Source: Bacillota bacterium (lineage in GTDB: Bacteria; Bacillota; Sulfobacillia; Sulfobacillales; JAIMBI01). Taken from it: DNA of 47,736 nt. Of the stretch, positions 8,128 through 15,552 are shown piece by piece (position 1 is the first letter of the stretch; the number at the start of each line of letters is the position of its first letter). The notes beneath the pieces were generated by a model, which was not told the DNA's origin, ran no database searches, and was given only the letters and a program-made list of their open reading frames with translations. The DNA is taken from NCBI GenBank assembly GCA_021846505.1, contig JAJZWV010000022.1, positions 1-47,736 on the forward strand, given 5' to 3'. A program made the translations under genes and the position numbers.

Positions 8128-9257
8128 TGCGGCACGAGCTGCCGCGCAATCACCAGGCGCTGAATCTCGGAGGTGCCTTCCCCAATCACCAGCAACTTGG
8201 CGTCGCGCATGTATCGCTCCACCGGATAGTCGCGCATGTAGCCGTAGCCGCCATGGATCTGAACCGCCTCCAGCGAAGCCCGCATGGCTGCCTCCGACGC
8301 ATACAGCTTGGCCATCGCGGCTTCTTTGGCGTAGTCGCGGCGCTGATCTTTCAGCCAGGCCGCCTTCAGCACCATCGTGCGGGCCAGCTCCACCTCCATG
8401 GCCATGTCCGCGAGCTTAAACTGAATGGCCTGGAAGTGCGCCAGCTCGCGGCCAAACTGCCGCCGCGCCTGGCTGTACGCCAGCGCGGCATCCAGCGACG
8501 CCTGCGCCACGCCCACCGACAGCGCGCCAATGCTGATGCGTCCGCCGTCCAAAATCTCAAGGAACTGGCGAAACCCGCGGCCCGGCTCTCCCAGCCGCAG
8601 ATCGCGCGGCACTGCGACGCCGTCCAGGTGAATCTCACACGTCTCCGAAGAGCGCATACCCAGTTTTTGGTATTCGGCCCGCACAGAGAGGCCGGGGGTG
8701 CCGGCCGGCACAATGTACGAGGAAATGCGCTGGTCCTCGGGCTGGCGCGCCGTGGCCACTATGTACCCCGCATGCAGCGCATTGGTGATGAAAATCTTCG
8801 TGCCGGTGATGCGATAGCCCTCCGCGGTCTCTTCCACCCGCGTGGCCGTGCCGCCGGCATCCGACCCGGCGCCGGGCTCCGTCAGCCCGAAGGCCGCCAA
8901 GTACTGGCCGGTGGCGGCCGGCACCAAAAAGCGCTCGCGCTGCGCATCGGTGCCATACAAGTACAGGGGTGAGCACCCGAGCGACACGTGCGCGGCAAAT
9001 CCCAAGCCCAGCGAGGCGTCGACCCGGCCGATTTCTTCCACGGCCAAGGCATAGCTCACCGTGTCGCCACCCGACCCGCCCCAGCGCTCCGGGAACGGAA
9101 TGCCGAAGAAGCCCAAATCCCCCATCTGCCGCATGATGTCCAGCGGCACCTCGCCGGTCACGTCCCGCTCGGATGCGCCGGGGGCCACGACTTGGTCTGC
9201 AAAATCTTTGACGGTGTCCCGGATCAGAGACTGATCTGCCGTCAGGTCAAAATTCAA
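8124..9257 (-). CDS. acyl-CoA dehydrogenase
   Basis: A 377-aa flavoprotein that introduces the alpha,beta double bond into an acyl-CoA and passes electrons to ETF. The N-terminal [18 protein letters not shown], the FAD-site segments [12 protein letters not shown] and [13 protein letters not shown], and the C-terminal [15 protein letters not shown] are typical. Glu360 in GEGTSEIQR sits where the catalytic base of short/medium-chain enzymes lies. Isovaleryl-CoA dehydrogenases have Ala or Gly there and a base elsewhere, so a straight- or short-branched-chain substrate is more likely. The start is TTG at 9257 behind GGGGAGG. It is the first gene of the operon, with a TTATAC -10 candidate near 9279. 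Confidence 0.93.
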   Translation of the reverse strand: MNFDLTADQSLIRDTVKDFADQVVAPGASERDVTGEVPLDIMRQMGDLGFFGIPFPERWGGSGGDTVSYALAVEEIGRVDASLGLGFAAHVSLGCSPLYLYGTDAQRERFLVPAATGQYLAAFGLTEPGAGSDAGGTATRVEETAEGYRITGTKIFITNALHAGYIVATARQPEDQRISSYIVPAGTPGLSVRAEYQKLGMRSSETCEIHLDGVAVPRDLRLGEPGRGFRQFLEILDGGRISIGALSVGVAQASLDAALAYSQARRQFGRELAHFQAIQFKLADMAMEVELARTMVLKAAWLKDQRRDYAKEAAMAKLYASEAAMRASLEAVQIHGGYGYMRDYPVERYMRDAKLLVIGEGTSEIQRLVIARQLVPQ

Positions 9258-9464
9258 GCCGCTTTCGCCTCCCCCCTACGTATAACACCCCGGGGGGCCC
9301 TTTGAAAATGCTGGTGATGCTGCGGCACCGACAGCGGGCGGATTGTACCCAAGGCCAATCTCTCGCTTAGTCCATTGCGCCCGCGCCCGGTGGATGCTCT
9401 GATGGTCTCGCTGGCGCCGCCACGGCTTCTTGGGGAAGCCAACCAGCAATTAGGAGGCATCATT
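9258..9464. promoter_or_regulatory. divergent promoter region
   Basis: This 207-bp gap separates the acyl-CoA operon (reverse) from the YvlB-like gene (forward). On the reverse strand a TTATAC -10 candidate and a GGGGGGAGG ribosome site precede the dehydrogenase, with a GC-rich palindrome (GGGCCCCCCGGGG) between -35 and -10. On the forward strand TTGTAC at 9343-9348 is a weak -35, and TAGGAGG lies just before the ATG at 9465. Confidence 0.45.
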
Positions 9465-9911
9465 ATGACGCAAGAGCAGCAGCAGGTGGTGGAGATGCTG
9501 GCCGAAGGCCGCATCAGCCAAGACGAGGCGCTTCGCCTCTACGCCGCGCTGGACCTGGATCCTGACGCGTACCAAAGCTCCGACGCCCAGGAGCGACTCC
9601 GCCGCCGACTGCAGGAGGTGGCGGGCAGCGCCCCGCCGGCCGAGCACGCGGCGGCTTCGGATGCGCCATCCGCCCAGCCGCAACATGTCCGCATCCGGGT
9701 GTCCTCCCACGGTGGTGACCGAGTCACCATTCGCCTGCCCATCGGGTTGGCCACCCAGCTGGCCCGCTGGATCCCCGGCCGGCGGGTCTGGGTAAACGGC
9801 AGTCCCATGCCGGTCGAGGAGCTGCTGCGCGAGCTCAATACCGCCCGCGTCGGCCAGATTGTCGAAGTGGACAGCGAGCAGGGTGACCGTGTCGTCATCA
9901 CCCTGGAGTAG
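9465..9911 (+). CDS. YvlB-like protein with SHOCT-like N-terminal domain
   Basis: A 148-aa protein. The N-terminus, QQQVVEMLAEGRISQDEAL (residues 5-23), is the short two-helix SHOCT-like module (MLxxGKIsxeEA) found in YvlB and many envelope-stress proteins. A proline/alanine linker follows to about 75, then a beta-rich C-terminal half (VRIRVSSHGGDRVTIRLPIG and IVEVDSEQGDRVVITLE). In Bacillus, YvlB belongs to a LiaFSR/sigma-W type envelope-stress set; here the gene is alone. The start ATG at 9465 follows TAGGAGG. No membrane segment is seen, so it is likely cytoplasmic. Confidence 0.7.
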   Translation: MTQEQQQVVEMLAEGRISQDEALRLYAALDLDPDAYQSSDAQERLRRRLQEVAGSAPPAEHAAASDAPSAQPQHVRIRVSSHGGDRVTIRLPIGLATQLARWIPGRRVWVNGSPMPVEELLRELNTARVGQIVEVDSEQGDRVVITLE

Positions 9912-9922
9912 ACAAGCAGAAG

Positions 9923-9948
9923 GCCGGGCGCCAGGGGAGGCGCCCGGC
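9923..9948. terminator. GC-rich hairpin between convergent genes
   Basis: A perfect 10-bp stem (GCCGGGCGCC pairing with GGCGCCCGGC) encloses an AGGGGA loop, directly between the ends of the YvlB-like gene and the selenoglutaredoxin gene. There is no U-run on either strand, so it may end transcription weakly or protect the 3' ends in both directions. Confidence 0.6.
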
Positions 9949-9951
9949 TCG

Positions 9952-10197
9952 CTAGGATCGGGCTGCCAGGACGCCGCCGAACACCGCCGGGGTAAACACC
10001 CCGCCGGCCATCACCACGCGCTCATCCACCAAAATCGTCGGATTGCCGCCATCCGACAGCGCGAGCCACCGCTCGCGGGCCTCCTCGTCCACGGTCACAT
10101 CGAAGTACGTGAACGGGTAGCCGTTTTGCGAAAGCCACGCTTTCGCTCCGATGCAGTCCCCTCAGGTAGGCGTCCCGTAAATCACAATGGATGGCAT
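9952..10197 (-). CDS. selenocysteine-containing glutaredoxin (UGA at codon 12)
   Basis: Read with TGA at 10164-10162 as selenocysteine, this is an 81-aa glutaredoxin/NrdH-like thiol oxidoreductase. It starts MPSIVIYGTPT, then the active site U12-G-D-C15 in place of the usual CPxC, then WLSQNGYPFTYFDVT, the cis-proline segment GGNPTILVDERVV, and a C-terminal helix. The start ATG at 10197 has GGAGGA at 6-base spacing, and the frame is open from the start to TAG at 9952 except for this TGA. A perfect hairpin begins 15 bases after the TGA. A tRNA-Sec gene lies in the same window. The alternative, a nonsense mutation of a TGC/TGT codon, would have to hit exactly the catalytic cysteine. Confidence 0.87.
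10128..10146 (-). promoter_or_regulatory. candidate bacterial SECIS hairpin
   Basis: On the coding (reverse) strand GCGAAAGC-GTG-GCTTTCGC forms a perfect 8-bp stem with a 3-base loop that starts with G. It begins 15 bases after the in-frame TGA, placing the apical loop 23 bases from it. That agrees with what I recall of the bacterial SECIS model: a stem-loop just after UGA with a G in the first loop positions, bound by SelB. It lies within the coding region, as bacterial SECIS elements do. Confidence 0.82.
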
Positions 10198-10260
10198 AGC
10201 ATTCCTCCGTCGGACTCGTTTCGCGCCGGTTACACAGAGGCGCACTCCGCACCCATTATG

Positions 10261-10901
10261 GCGAGGCTGGCCGGCCCCGTCCAGCGGTGCTTCGGGTGGA
10301 ACCCGCCGCTTCCGCCTCAACATGTCGCCTACCGCGCACCCGCCGTGATCCGGCTGTGCGGGCGCATCGGGCCCGGTTGCAGCCGCAAGTGCAGCCCATC
10401 TTCTTACTGGCCGGCCAGCTTGGGCACTGCGGGGAGGGGGCCACTAGCGGCGCCACACCAGGACCACCATCGTCATCAGGCGGCGGAACGGGGTGGCCCC
10501 GGCGCACCGGCGCCCGTCCCATGCGACATGAACCACGTGACGAAGATGCCATGCTCCCTGAGTGCGCGGGTCCAGCGGCAGGCGGACGCTTTGTCGGGGT
10601 GCGCCCAGCGAGCAGCGCCTGTTTCCTCCCGCGCGTCTCGGCGCAGCCCAGGTGTGAGGCCCCCGGAGGCACCGTACCCTCGGGGAAGTCTCGATGCTTG
10701 AACACGGCCACCTCGTCGCTACCTGTCTGGCTTGGTGCCCTCTGCCTTTGCCAGGGACTTTCGCCGCTCGGCGCGGACGCAGCAGGCGCAGCGTTCTGTC
10801 TCCATCGACCCATGCGCGGGATGACATGGCGCCCAACGATGCCGTGCCACGCCAGCTGCCAGCGCACTGCCCGTGGCCTATGCCCGGTCCGCCACGGCGC
10901 C
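10261..10901. other. stretch without a recognisable gene
   Basis: About 640 bases between the selenoglutaredoxin and the MFS gene. Open frames exist on both strands, but none has a ribosome site, recognisable motif or consistent codon pattern. Fragments in different reverse frames hint at a long-dead gene. No terminal inverted repeats or target duplications suggesting an insertion sequence were seen. The 10250-10260 end holds a CATAAT -10 candidate for the selenoglutaredoxin. Confidence 0.5.
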
Positions 10902-12158
10902 TTATTCGGGCACCAGGATGTTGCTCTGCCAGATGGGGCGGGCGAGTAGGCTAAAGAGCAGCGCCAGTACGCTGGATACGCCCACGGTCAGAAAGCCCGC
11001 CGTCGGGAATCCGAGGGGCAGCAGCTTGGCGAAGATGGGGCCCCCGAGGAAGGCGCCGGCATTGAAGATGAGAAAGAGCCAGCCGGTGACACTCCCAGCA
11101 ATGGCGTCACGCGCGGAGTCCTGGCCCAGCGCCGCCACCAAGCTGGCATAGATCCCCCGGCCCGCGCCAAAGGACAACGTGAGCAGAACCAACAGCGCGA
11201 CGTTGGAGGACACGCTGAACATCCCCAGCCCCCCGATGGCCACCAGGACAGCGGACAGCACCACCCCCCACTTGCGGCCAAAGCGGTCCCCGAAGTATCC
11301 AATGGGGAAGGCGAAGAGAAACCCGCCCAGCCCCAACATCCCCACAATGCTGGCCCCGACGACTGATGGGAGTCCTAGGTGCTTCAAGAGATATTCCGAA
11401 TAGTAGCTGCCGACGCCAAACAGCGCAATCCCAAAGAACAATATAGAGAGGGATAGCAGGGTGACATTTCGATTCCAGAGACCTTTCAATCCGAACTGAT
11501 GCCGCTCCATCTTTTTGTAGACAGGTGGCAACACGATTTGGAACGCGATAAGCCCTATAACAGCAAGCAGCGCAGAAATAATGAAAGGAATGCGATAATT
11601 TGGCAGAAACGGGGCAATCACATATGGCCCTACCAATAGTCCTCCTCCGAAGAAGACCGCAAACGCAGAAACGGCTCTCCCCCGGGTTTCAAAGAAAATG
11701 TCGCCCATCAGTGCCAGGATGGCTGGCTGAAACACCCCAATGCCCACGCCCACTAGTGCCCTCGCCCCCAAAAGCTCGGCGGGGGTATTCACAAAGCCTG
11801 TCATCAGGGTGAACAGCGTAAAGAACGCAACCGATCCCATGACGGTGTACTTCACCGAGAACCGATCGAACAAGTAGCCACCGACGATGCTGAAAATGGC
11901 AATGCCGGCGGCATAGCTCGACGCTGCGGTCGCCAGAAGCGCCGCTGTGCCGTGTATCTGTTCGACGATAATCGGGGAGCCAAACAAGTAGAGATTGGAA
12001 TCAAAGCCTTCCAAGAAGGCCGGAATCGCGGCAATCAGCACAATGATGAGAAACGCCCGCCGACTCTGATGGGCAACAGTCCTGACGGTGACCGTGCCCG
12101 GCTCCCGAATCCCTTGCTTGCTCAATCGCCTCCCGCCTTTCTCGCATCGCGTCCACAC
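10902..12158 (-). CDS. MFS transporter
   Basis: A major facilitator superfamily carrier of up to 418 aa with about 12 hydrophobic helices. The loop 2-3 motif is seen as GGYLFDRFSVKY, and its repeat in the second half as GYFGDRFGRKWG. Such carriers move small organic solutes by proton coupling. It follows the M20 amidohydrolase gene by about 50 bases and is probably co-transcribed with it, suggesting uptake of an amide- or peptide-like substrate. The start is uncertain: GTG 12158, or TTG 12122 close to a GGGAGG. The sequence is visibly richer in A/T than its neighbours, a possible sign of transfer. Confidence 0.85.
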   Translation of the reverse strand: MWTRCEKGGRRLSKQGIREPGTVTVRTVAHQSRRAFLIIVLIAAIPAFLEGFDSNLYLFGSPIIVEQIHGTAALLATAASSYAAGIAIFSIVGGYLFDRFSVKYTVMGSVAFFTLFTLMTGFVNTPAELLGARALVGVGIGVFQPAILALMGDIFFETRGRAVSAFAVFFGGGLLVGPYVIAPFLPNYRIPFIISALLAVIGLIAFQIVLPPVYKKMERHQFGLKGLWNRNVTLLSLSILFFGIALFGVGSYYSEYLLKHLGLPSVVGASIVGMLGLGGFLFAFPIGYFGDRFGRKWGVVLSAVLVAIGGLGMFSVSSNVALLVLLTLSFGAGRGIYASLVAALGQDSARDAIAGSVTGWLFLIFNAGAFLGGPIFAKLLPLGFPTAGFLTVGVSSVLALLFSLLARPIWQSNILVPE

Positions 12159-12208
12159 GCTGCTCGCCGCTGGTTGAGGCCATGTTCGCGCCCCGAGCCC
12201 CGAGGCGC

Positions 12209-13408
12209 TCAGCGGGAGCTCTCTTCCACATAGAGGCTGGCAGCTCGGGCCAGTGCGTAGGCGGCATCCCCGACCGCGGCATCGCCCTTCGGGCCGATAG
12301 CCGCTGCCGCAAACTCACGGGTGTGAGGAACCAGGCCCGTCCCAATGCCGATGTTGGCGTGAAGGCTCGGCACGCGGTGGCTTACGTTGCCCATATCGGT
12401 CGAACCCAGTGGCGGCCCCCCTTCGATAGGGTTCCGCCCTCGCTCCTTAAGAACCCGCTCCAGGAAAGCGGCCAGCGCCGCATCTTGCTCAACATTCTCG
12501 TAAAGCGGGACAAACCGCTCCCACGCCATGCGGCACCCGGTTCCCGCGGCCGCGCTCTCGGCCGCGCGCACCACCTTGTCCAGGACCGCCGCGGTCACCG
12601 CCTTGTCTGGCCCCCGCACCAGCATCCGGGCCGCCGCAAAGGCCGGCACCACGTTGGGAGAGGTTCCGCCATGCGTAATGATGCCATGGACTTTGCTGGT
12701 GGGGTCGAGGTGGCTCCTCAAGGCGTCGATGAAGTGAAACCAGAGCAACACGGCCGACAAGGCGTTGATGCCCTCTTCCGGTGCTGCCGCAAAGTGGGCC
12801 TCCTTGCCGTAGAAGCTGACCTCGATGCCTTCCCGGCACAGGTAGGCCGGGGCGGCCTCATCGGCCGCCGACGGATGGGCCATGAGCGCCACGGACAGAG
12901 GGTCCAGCACCCCCGCGTCCAGCAGCTTCACCTTGCCCCCGCCTCCTTCCTCACCGGGACTCCCGACCACCCAAACTTCCGCGGAGCGCTGGGTGGCTTC
13001 GATCCAATCCGCCAGCAAGATGCCGGCGCCCACCGACGAGGCCGCGATGATGTTGTGCCCGCAGGCATGTCCGATGTCCGGCAAGGCGTCATACTCGGCG
13101 AAAAACCCGACAATCGGGAGACCGCGGCCGCGTCGGGCGATAAAGCTGGTGGGCATGTCCGCAAGGCCACGCTCTACGACGAATCCGTGAGCCTCCAGCA
13201 TCCGCGCCAACTCGCGGCTGGAGCGCACTTCCTCAAAGCGGGTTTCATGAAAGGCGTGGATCGTATGGCTCAAGTGCAGGAGCTCCGGGGTCAGCGCCGC
13301 CAGCCTGTCGTGCAGCAGGTTCTCCGTATCGTCCACCTCCAGGACACATCCGGCGCGATGGCCAACGGTGAGAATTTCTCGAATGGAAAGCGGAATTCCC
13401 GAAGCCAC
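12209..13408 (-). CDS. M20-family amidohydrolase/peptidase (AbgB-like)
   Basis: A metal-dependent hydrolase of about 399 aa. Metal ligands are visible as DIGHACGHN (residues 111-119) and the SPGEEGGGG acidic pair (153-154). The lid-domain segment KEAHFAAAPEEGINAL and STDMGNVSHRVPSLH near the C-terminus match the AbgB/p-aminobenzoyl-glutamate hydrolase branch. It cleaves N-acyl or amide bonds in the cytoplasm. The first part (to about residue 25) has no good ribosome site; a GTG at 13336 preceded by CTGGAG is a possible later start. A TATAGT -10 candidate lies near 13413. The pairing with an MFS carrier resembles abg systems, where AbgB works with an importer. Confidence 0.85.
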   Translation of the reverse strand: MASGIPLSIREILTVGHRAGCVLEVDDTENLLHDRLAALTPELLHLSHTIHAFHETRFEEVRSSRELARMLEAHGFVVERGLADMPTSFIARRGRGLPIVGFFAEYDALPDIGHACGHNIIAASSVGAGILLADWIEATQRSAEVWVVGSPGEEGGGGKVKLLDAGVLDPLSVALMAHPSAADEAAPAYLCREGIEVSFYGKEAHFAAAPEEGINALSAVLLWFHFIDALRSHLDPTSKVHGIITHGGTSPNVVPAFAAARMLVRGPDKAVTAAVLDKVVRAAESAAAGTGCRMAWERFVPLYENVEQDAALAAFLERVLKERGRNPIEGGPPLGSTDMGNVSHRVPSLHANIGIGTGLVPHTREFAAAAIGPKGDAAVGDAAYALARAASLYVEESSR

Positions 13409-13586
13409 TATAGAGCACCCGCGTCCGCTGTGCCACGGGCTCTGGACAGTCGCGTGCGGCTCCGCTCATCGAGAGCGGGCCCCCCACCCGCCCGCGCCCA
13501 CGCCGGATCCCCCGTGACATCCCGGCCCAGTCGGCGACACGTGTAGAGATGCCCACATCCTGGGACGCTGCCCCGCCAGCACCCGC

Positions 13587-14507
13587 CTAGCGATACTGAA
13601 TGCGCGGGTCCACCACTGCATAGCTCATGTCGGCCAGGACGCCGCCCAGCACGCCAACGGCTGCCAGCAGGAAGGCGAGGCTGGTGGCTGGCCCAAAGTT
13701 CAAGCTGTTGAGGGAGCCGTAGAACGCCGCGCCGGCACCCGGGATGAAAAACACGATTTCCACCACAATCACGGTGTTGACCAGCACCGGAAACGACGTC
13801 CCTGCCAGGGTCAGCAGCGGCAGCAGCGAGTTTCTCATGGCATGGCGGCGCAGCACGCGGTGCTCGTCGGCGCCTTTCGCGCGCGCGGTGCGCACGAAGT
13901 CGGTTTCCAGCGACTCCTCCAGGGCGGCGCGCAGATACCGTGCCCAGCCTCCGACCGCCGCCGCAAACACGACCGCGACCGGCATCAGGAAGTGCAGGCC
14001 CCACTGCCAAAATCCCAGGTGATTGCTGGCCGGCACCCCGTTGGGCGGCAGCAGCAGCAAGTTCAGTGCAAACTCCCACACCAAGAGTAGCGACAGCCAG
14101 AAGGCGGGGGTGGCATTCATGACATACAGCACGGCGGTCAGCAGGTGGTCGCCCCAGGTGTTGGCATGCTCCACCTGCCATGACGCCAATCCCACCGCCG
14201 ACAAAAACGCGAAGCCAATGCCCAGGCCGGCCAGTTCCAAGGTGCGGGGCAGATAGTGAAGCCAAAAGCCCACCTGGCCTCCGGAGAGAAACATGCCGCG
14301 AAACCAATCCCAAAACTGCACGGGGACGGGCAAGTTGAGCCCGAGCTCCGCGTTCAGCTGGTTGATGGCTTTCTGCGACGCCCGAAGGCCCAGCTCTGCC
14401 CGCGCGGGGCTGGCGGCATCCAGGTGCAGCAGAAAAAAGATAATCACCGAGATGCCAAACAGCGCCAGCAGGGCCTGCAGCAGCCGATGCCCCAAGTACG
14501 ACAGCAT
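13587..14507 (-). CDS. Dpp/Opp-type ABC transporter permease (DppB-like)
   Basis: A 306-aa inner-membrane permease. The N-terminus MLSYLGHRLLQALLALFGISV is the first helix typical of DppB/OppB, and the EAA-like loop with DFVRTARAKGADEHRV (about residues 200-215) contacts the ATPases. The ATG at 14507 overlaps the stop of the preceding DppC-like gene (TAATG). Only permeases are encoded here; no substrate-binding protein or nucleotide-binding subunits are nearby. The N-terminal periplasmic domain is short for the family. Confidence 0.88.
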   Translation of the reverse strand: MLSYLGHRLLQALLALFGISVIIFFLLHLDAASPARAELGLRASQKAINQLNAELGLNLPVPVQFWDWFRGMFLSGGQVGFWLHYLPRTLELAGLGIGFAFLSAVGLASWQVEHANTWGDHLLTAVLYVMNATPAFWLSLLLVWEFALNLLLLPPNGVPASNHLGFWQWGLHFLMPVAVVFAAAVGGWARYLRAALEESLETDFVRTARAKGADEHRVLRRHAMRNSLLPLLTLAGTSFPVLVNTVIVVEIVFFIPGAGAAFYGSLNSLNFGPATSLAFLLAAVGVLGGVLADMSYAVVDPRIQYR

Positions 14508-15400
14508 TAGGCCATCCCCCGTCGATTTTTGGGATCAAACGCCTGCCGCAGGGCATCGGCCAGGAAGTTGACCGACAGCTGCAGCAGCACAAACAGCCCG
14601 CCCGGCAGCCACAGCAGCCACCAGCTGTTATCGTAGAGGTACTGCCGACTGGCCGCCACCATCCCCGCCCAATTGGGGTAGGGCGGCGGCAAGCCATAGC
14701 CCAGAAAGCTTGCGGTGGCCAGCACCAACAGCGTGGTGCTCACCTGGCCGCTGGCCGCCACCACCACCGTGCCCATGACATTCGGCAGCAGATGCCGCCG
14801 CATGATGCGCTCGGGGGTGGCGCCTCCCGAGCGCGCGGATTCGACGTATTCCCGCTCGCGCGCCGACAGCACATCGCCGCGCACCAGGCGCGCCACCAGC
14901 GGCCAGCCCGTGAGGCCGAGCACGGCAATCATTGTGCCGTCGTTGGGCCGAAACAGCACCACAACCAAAAACAGGGGCACCAGCTGAGGGATCCCCAGCA
15001 CCGTGTCGGTAAACCACATGAGCAGCCGATCGGGCCAGCCGCCGGAAAATCCTGCCACCAGCCCCATCAGCACCCCGAGCGCCGCCGCGAACAGCGCCGA
15101 CACGAATCCCACCAGCAGGAAGCCTTGGCCTCCCACCATGAGGCGCGCCAGCTCGTTGCGCCCCAAGACGTCGGCGCCCAGCGGAAAGGCACCGCCGGGA
15201 GGCGCCAGCGAATCGGCAATGTGGGTGGCAATGGGGCTTTGCGGGTAAACCACCGGGCCCAGGAAAGAAAACAGTGCCAGCAGCACCAGCACGCTGCTGC
15301 CGGCCCAAAACAGGGGGTGGCGGCGCAGCGACTGCCACCGGCGTCGCCCCGCCGTCAGCATCGATGCCGCCTCTCCTGCCGCGAGTGCTACGCCCGCCAT
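14507..15400 (-). CDS. Dpp/Opp-type ABC transporter permease (DppC-like)
   Basis: An inner-membrane permease of about 297 aa with DppC features: SLRRHPLFWAGSSVLVLLALF as first helix, PLGADVLGRNELARLM (compare GTDxxGRDxxSR) at about residue 75, and the EAA loop REYVESARSGGATPERIMRRH. I chose ATG 15400 because AAGGAG lies 8 bases upstream. ATG 15361 also has an AGGAGAGG site, and the frame is open upstream to 15547 through a tandem ATG repeat. It is coupled to the DppB-like gene downstream. The partner ATPases and binding protein are missing from the window. Confidence 0.85.
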   Translation of the reverse strand: MAGVALAAGEAASMLTAGRRRWQSLRRHPLFWAGSSVLVLLALFSFLGPVVYPQSPIATHIADSLAPPGGAFPLGADVLGRNELARLMVGGQGFLLVGFVSALFAAALGVLMGLVAGFSGGWPDRLLMWFTDTVLGIPQLVPLFLVVVLFRPNDGTMIAVLGLTGWPLVARLVRGDVLSAREREYVESARSGGATPERIMRRHLLPNVMGTVVVAASGQVSTTLLVLATASFLGYGLPPPYPNWAGMVAASRQYLYDNSWWLLWLPGGLFVLLQLSVNFLADALRQAFDPKNRRGMA

Positions 15401-15427
15401 CTGCCACGCTCCTTGCACACCATGCTT

Positions 15428-15463
15428 CGGTTCCATAGATCCCATGGATTCCATGGATTCCAT
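15428..15463 (-). repeat. tandem ATG-containing 9-bp repeat
   Basis: Four 9-bp units (ATGGAATCC twice, then ATGGGATCT and ATGGAACCG) lie at the 5' end of the DppC-like gene and are in its frame, giving four potential start codons in a row. They may be part of an N-terminal extension or of the untranslated leader. Confidence 0.8.
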
Positions 15464-15552
15464 AGGCGTGTGAGCCCACTTCCGTTGCGGCCTCGGTTTC
15501 TCTAACGCTCCGCGGCGGAAGCGGGTTGTCCGGTGCGAGGATCCCATGGGTG

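Noticed and set aside
3791-9257. Straight assignment of the operon as leucine degradation (liuRABCDE)
   Set aside because: The dehydrogenase has the short/medium-chain catalytic Glu, the lyase lacks its catalytic Cys and the biotin carboxylase is missing. I keep the yng-like description instead.
10261-10901. Possible insertion sequence remnant
   Set aside because: No terminal inverted repeats, no target duplication and no transposase motif could be recognised on either strand.
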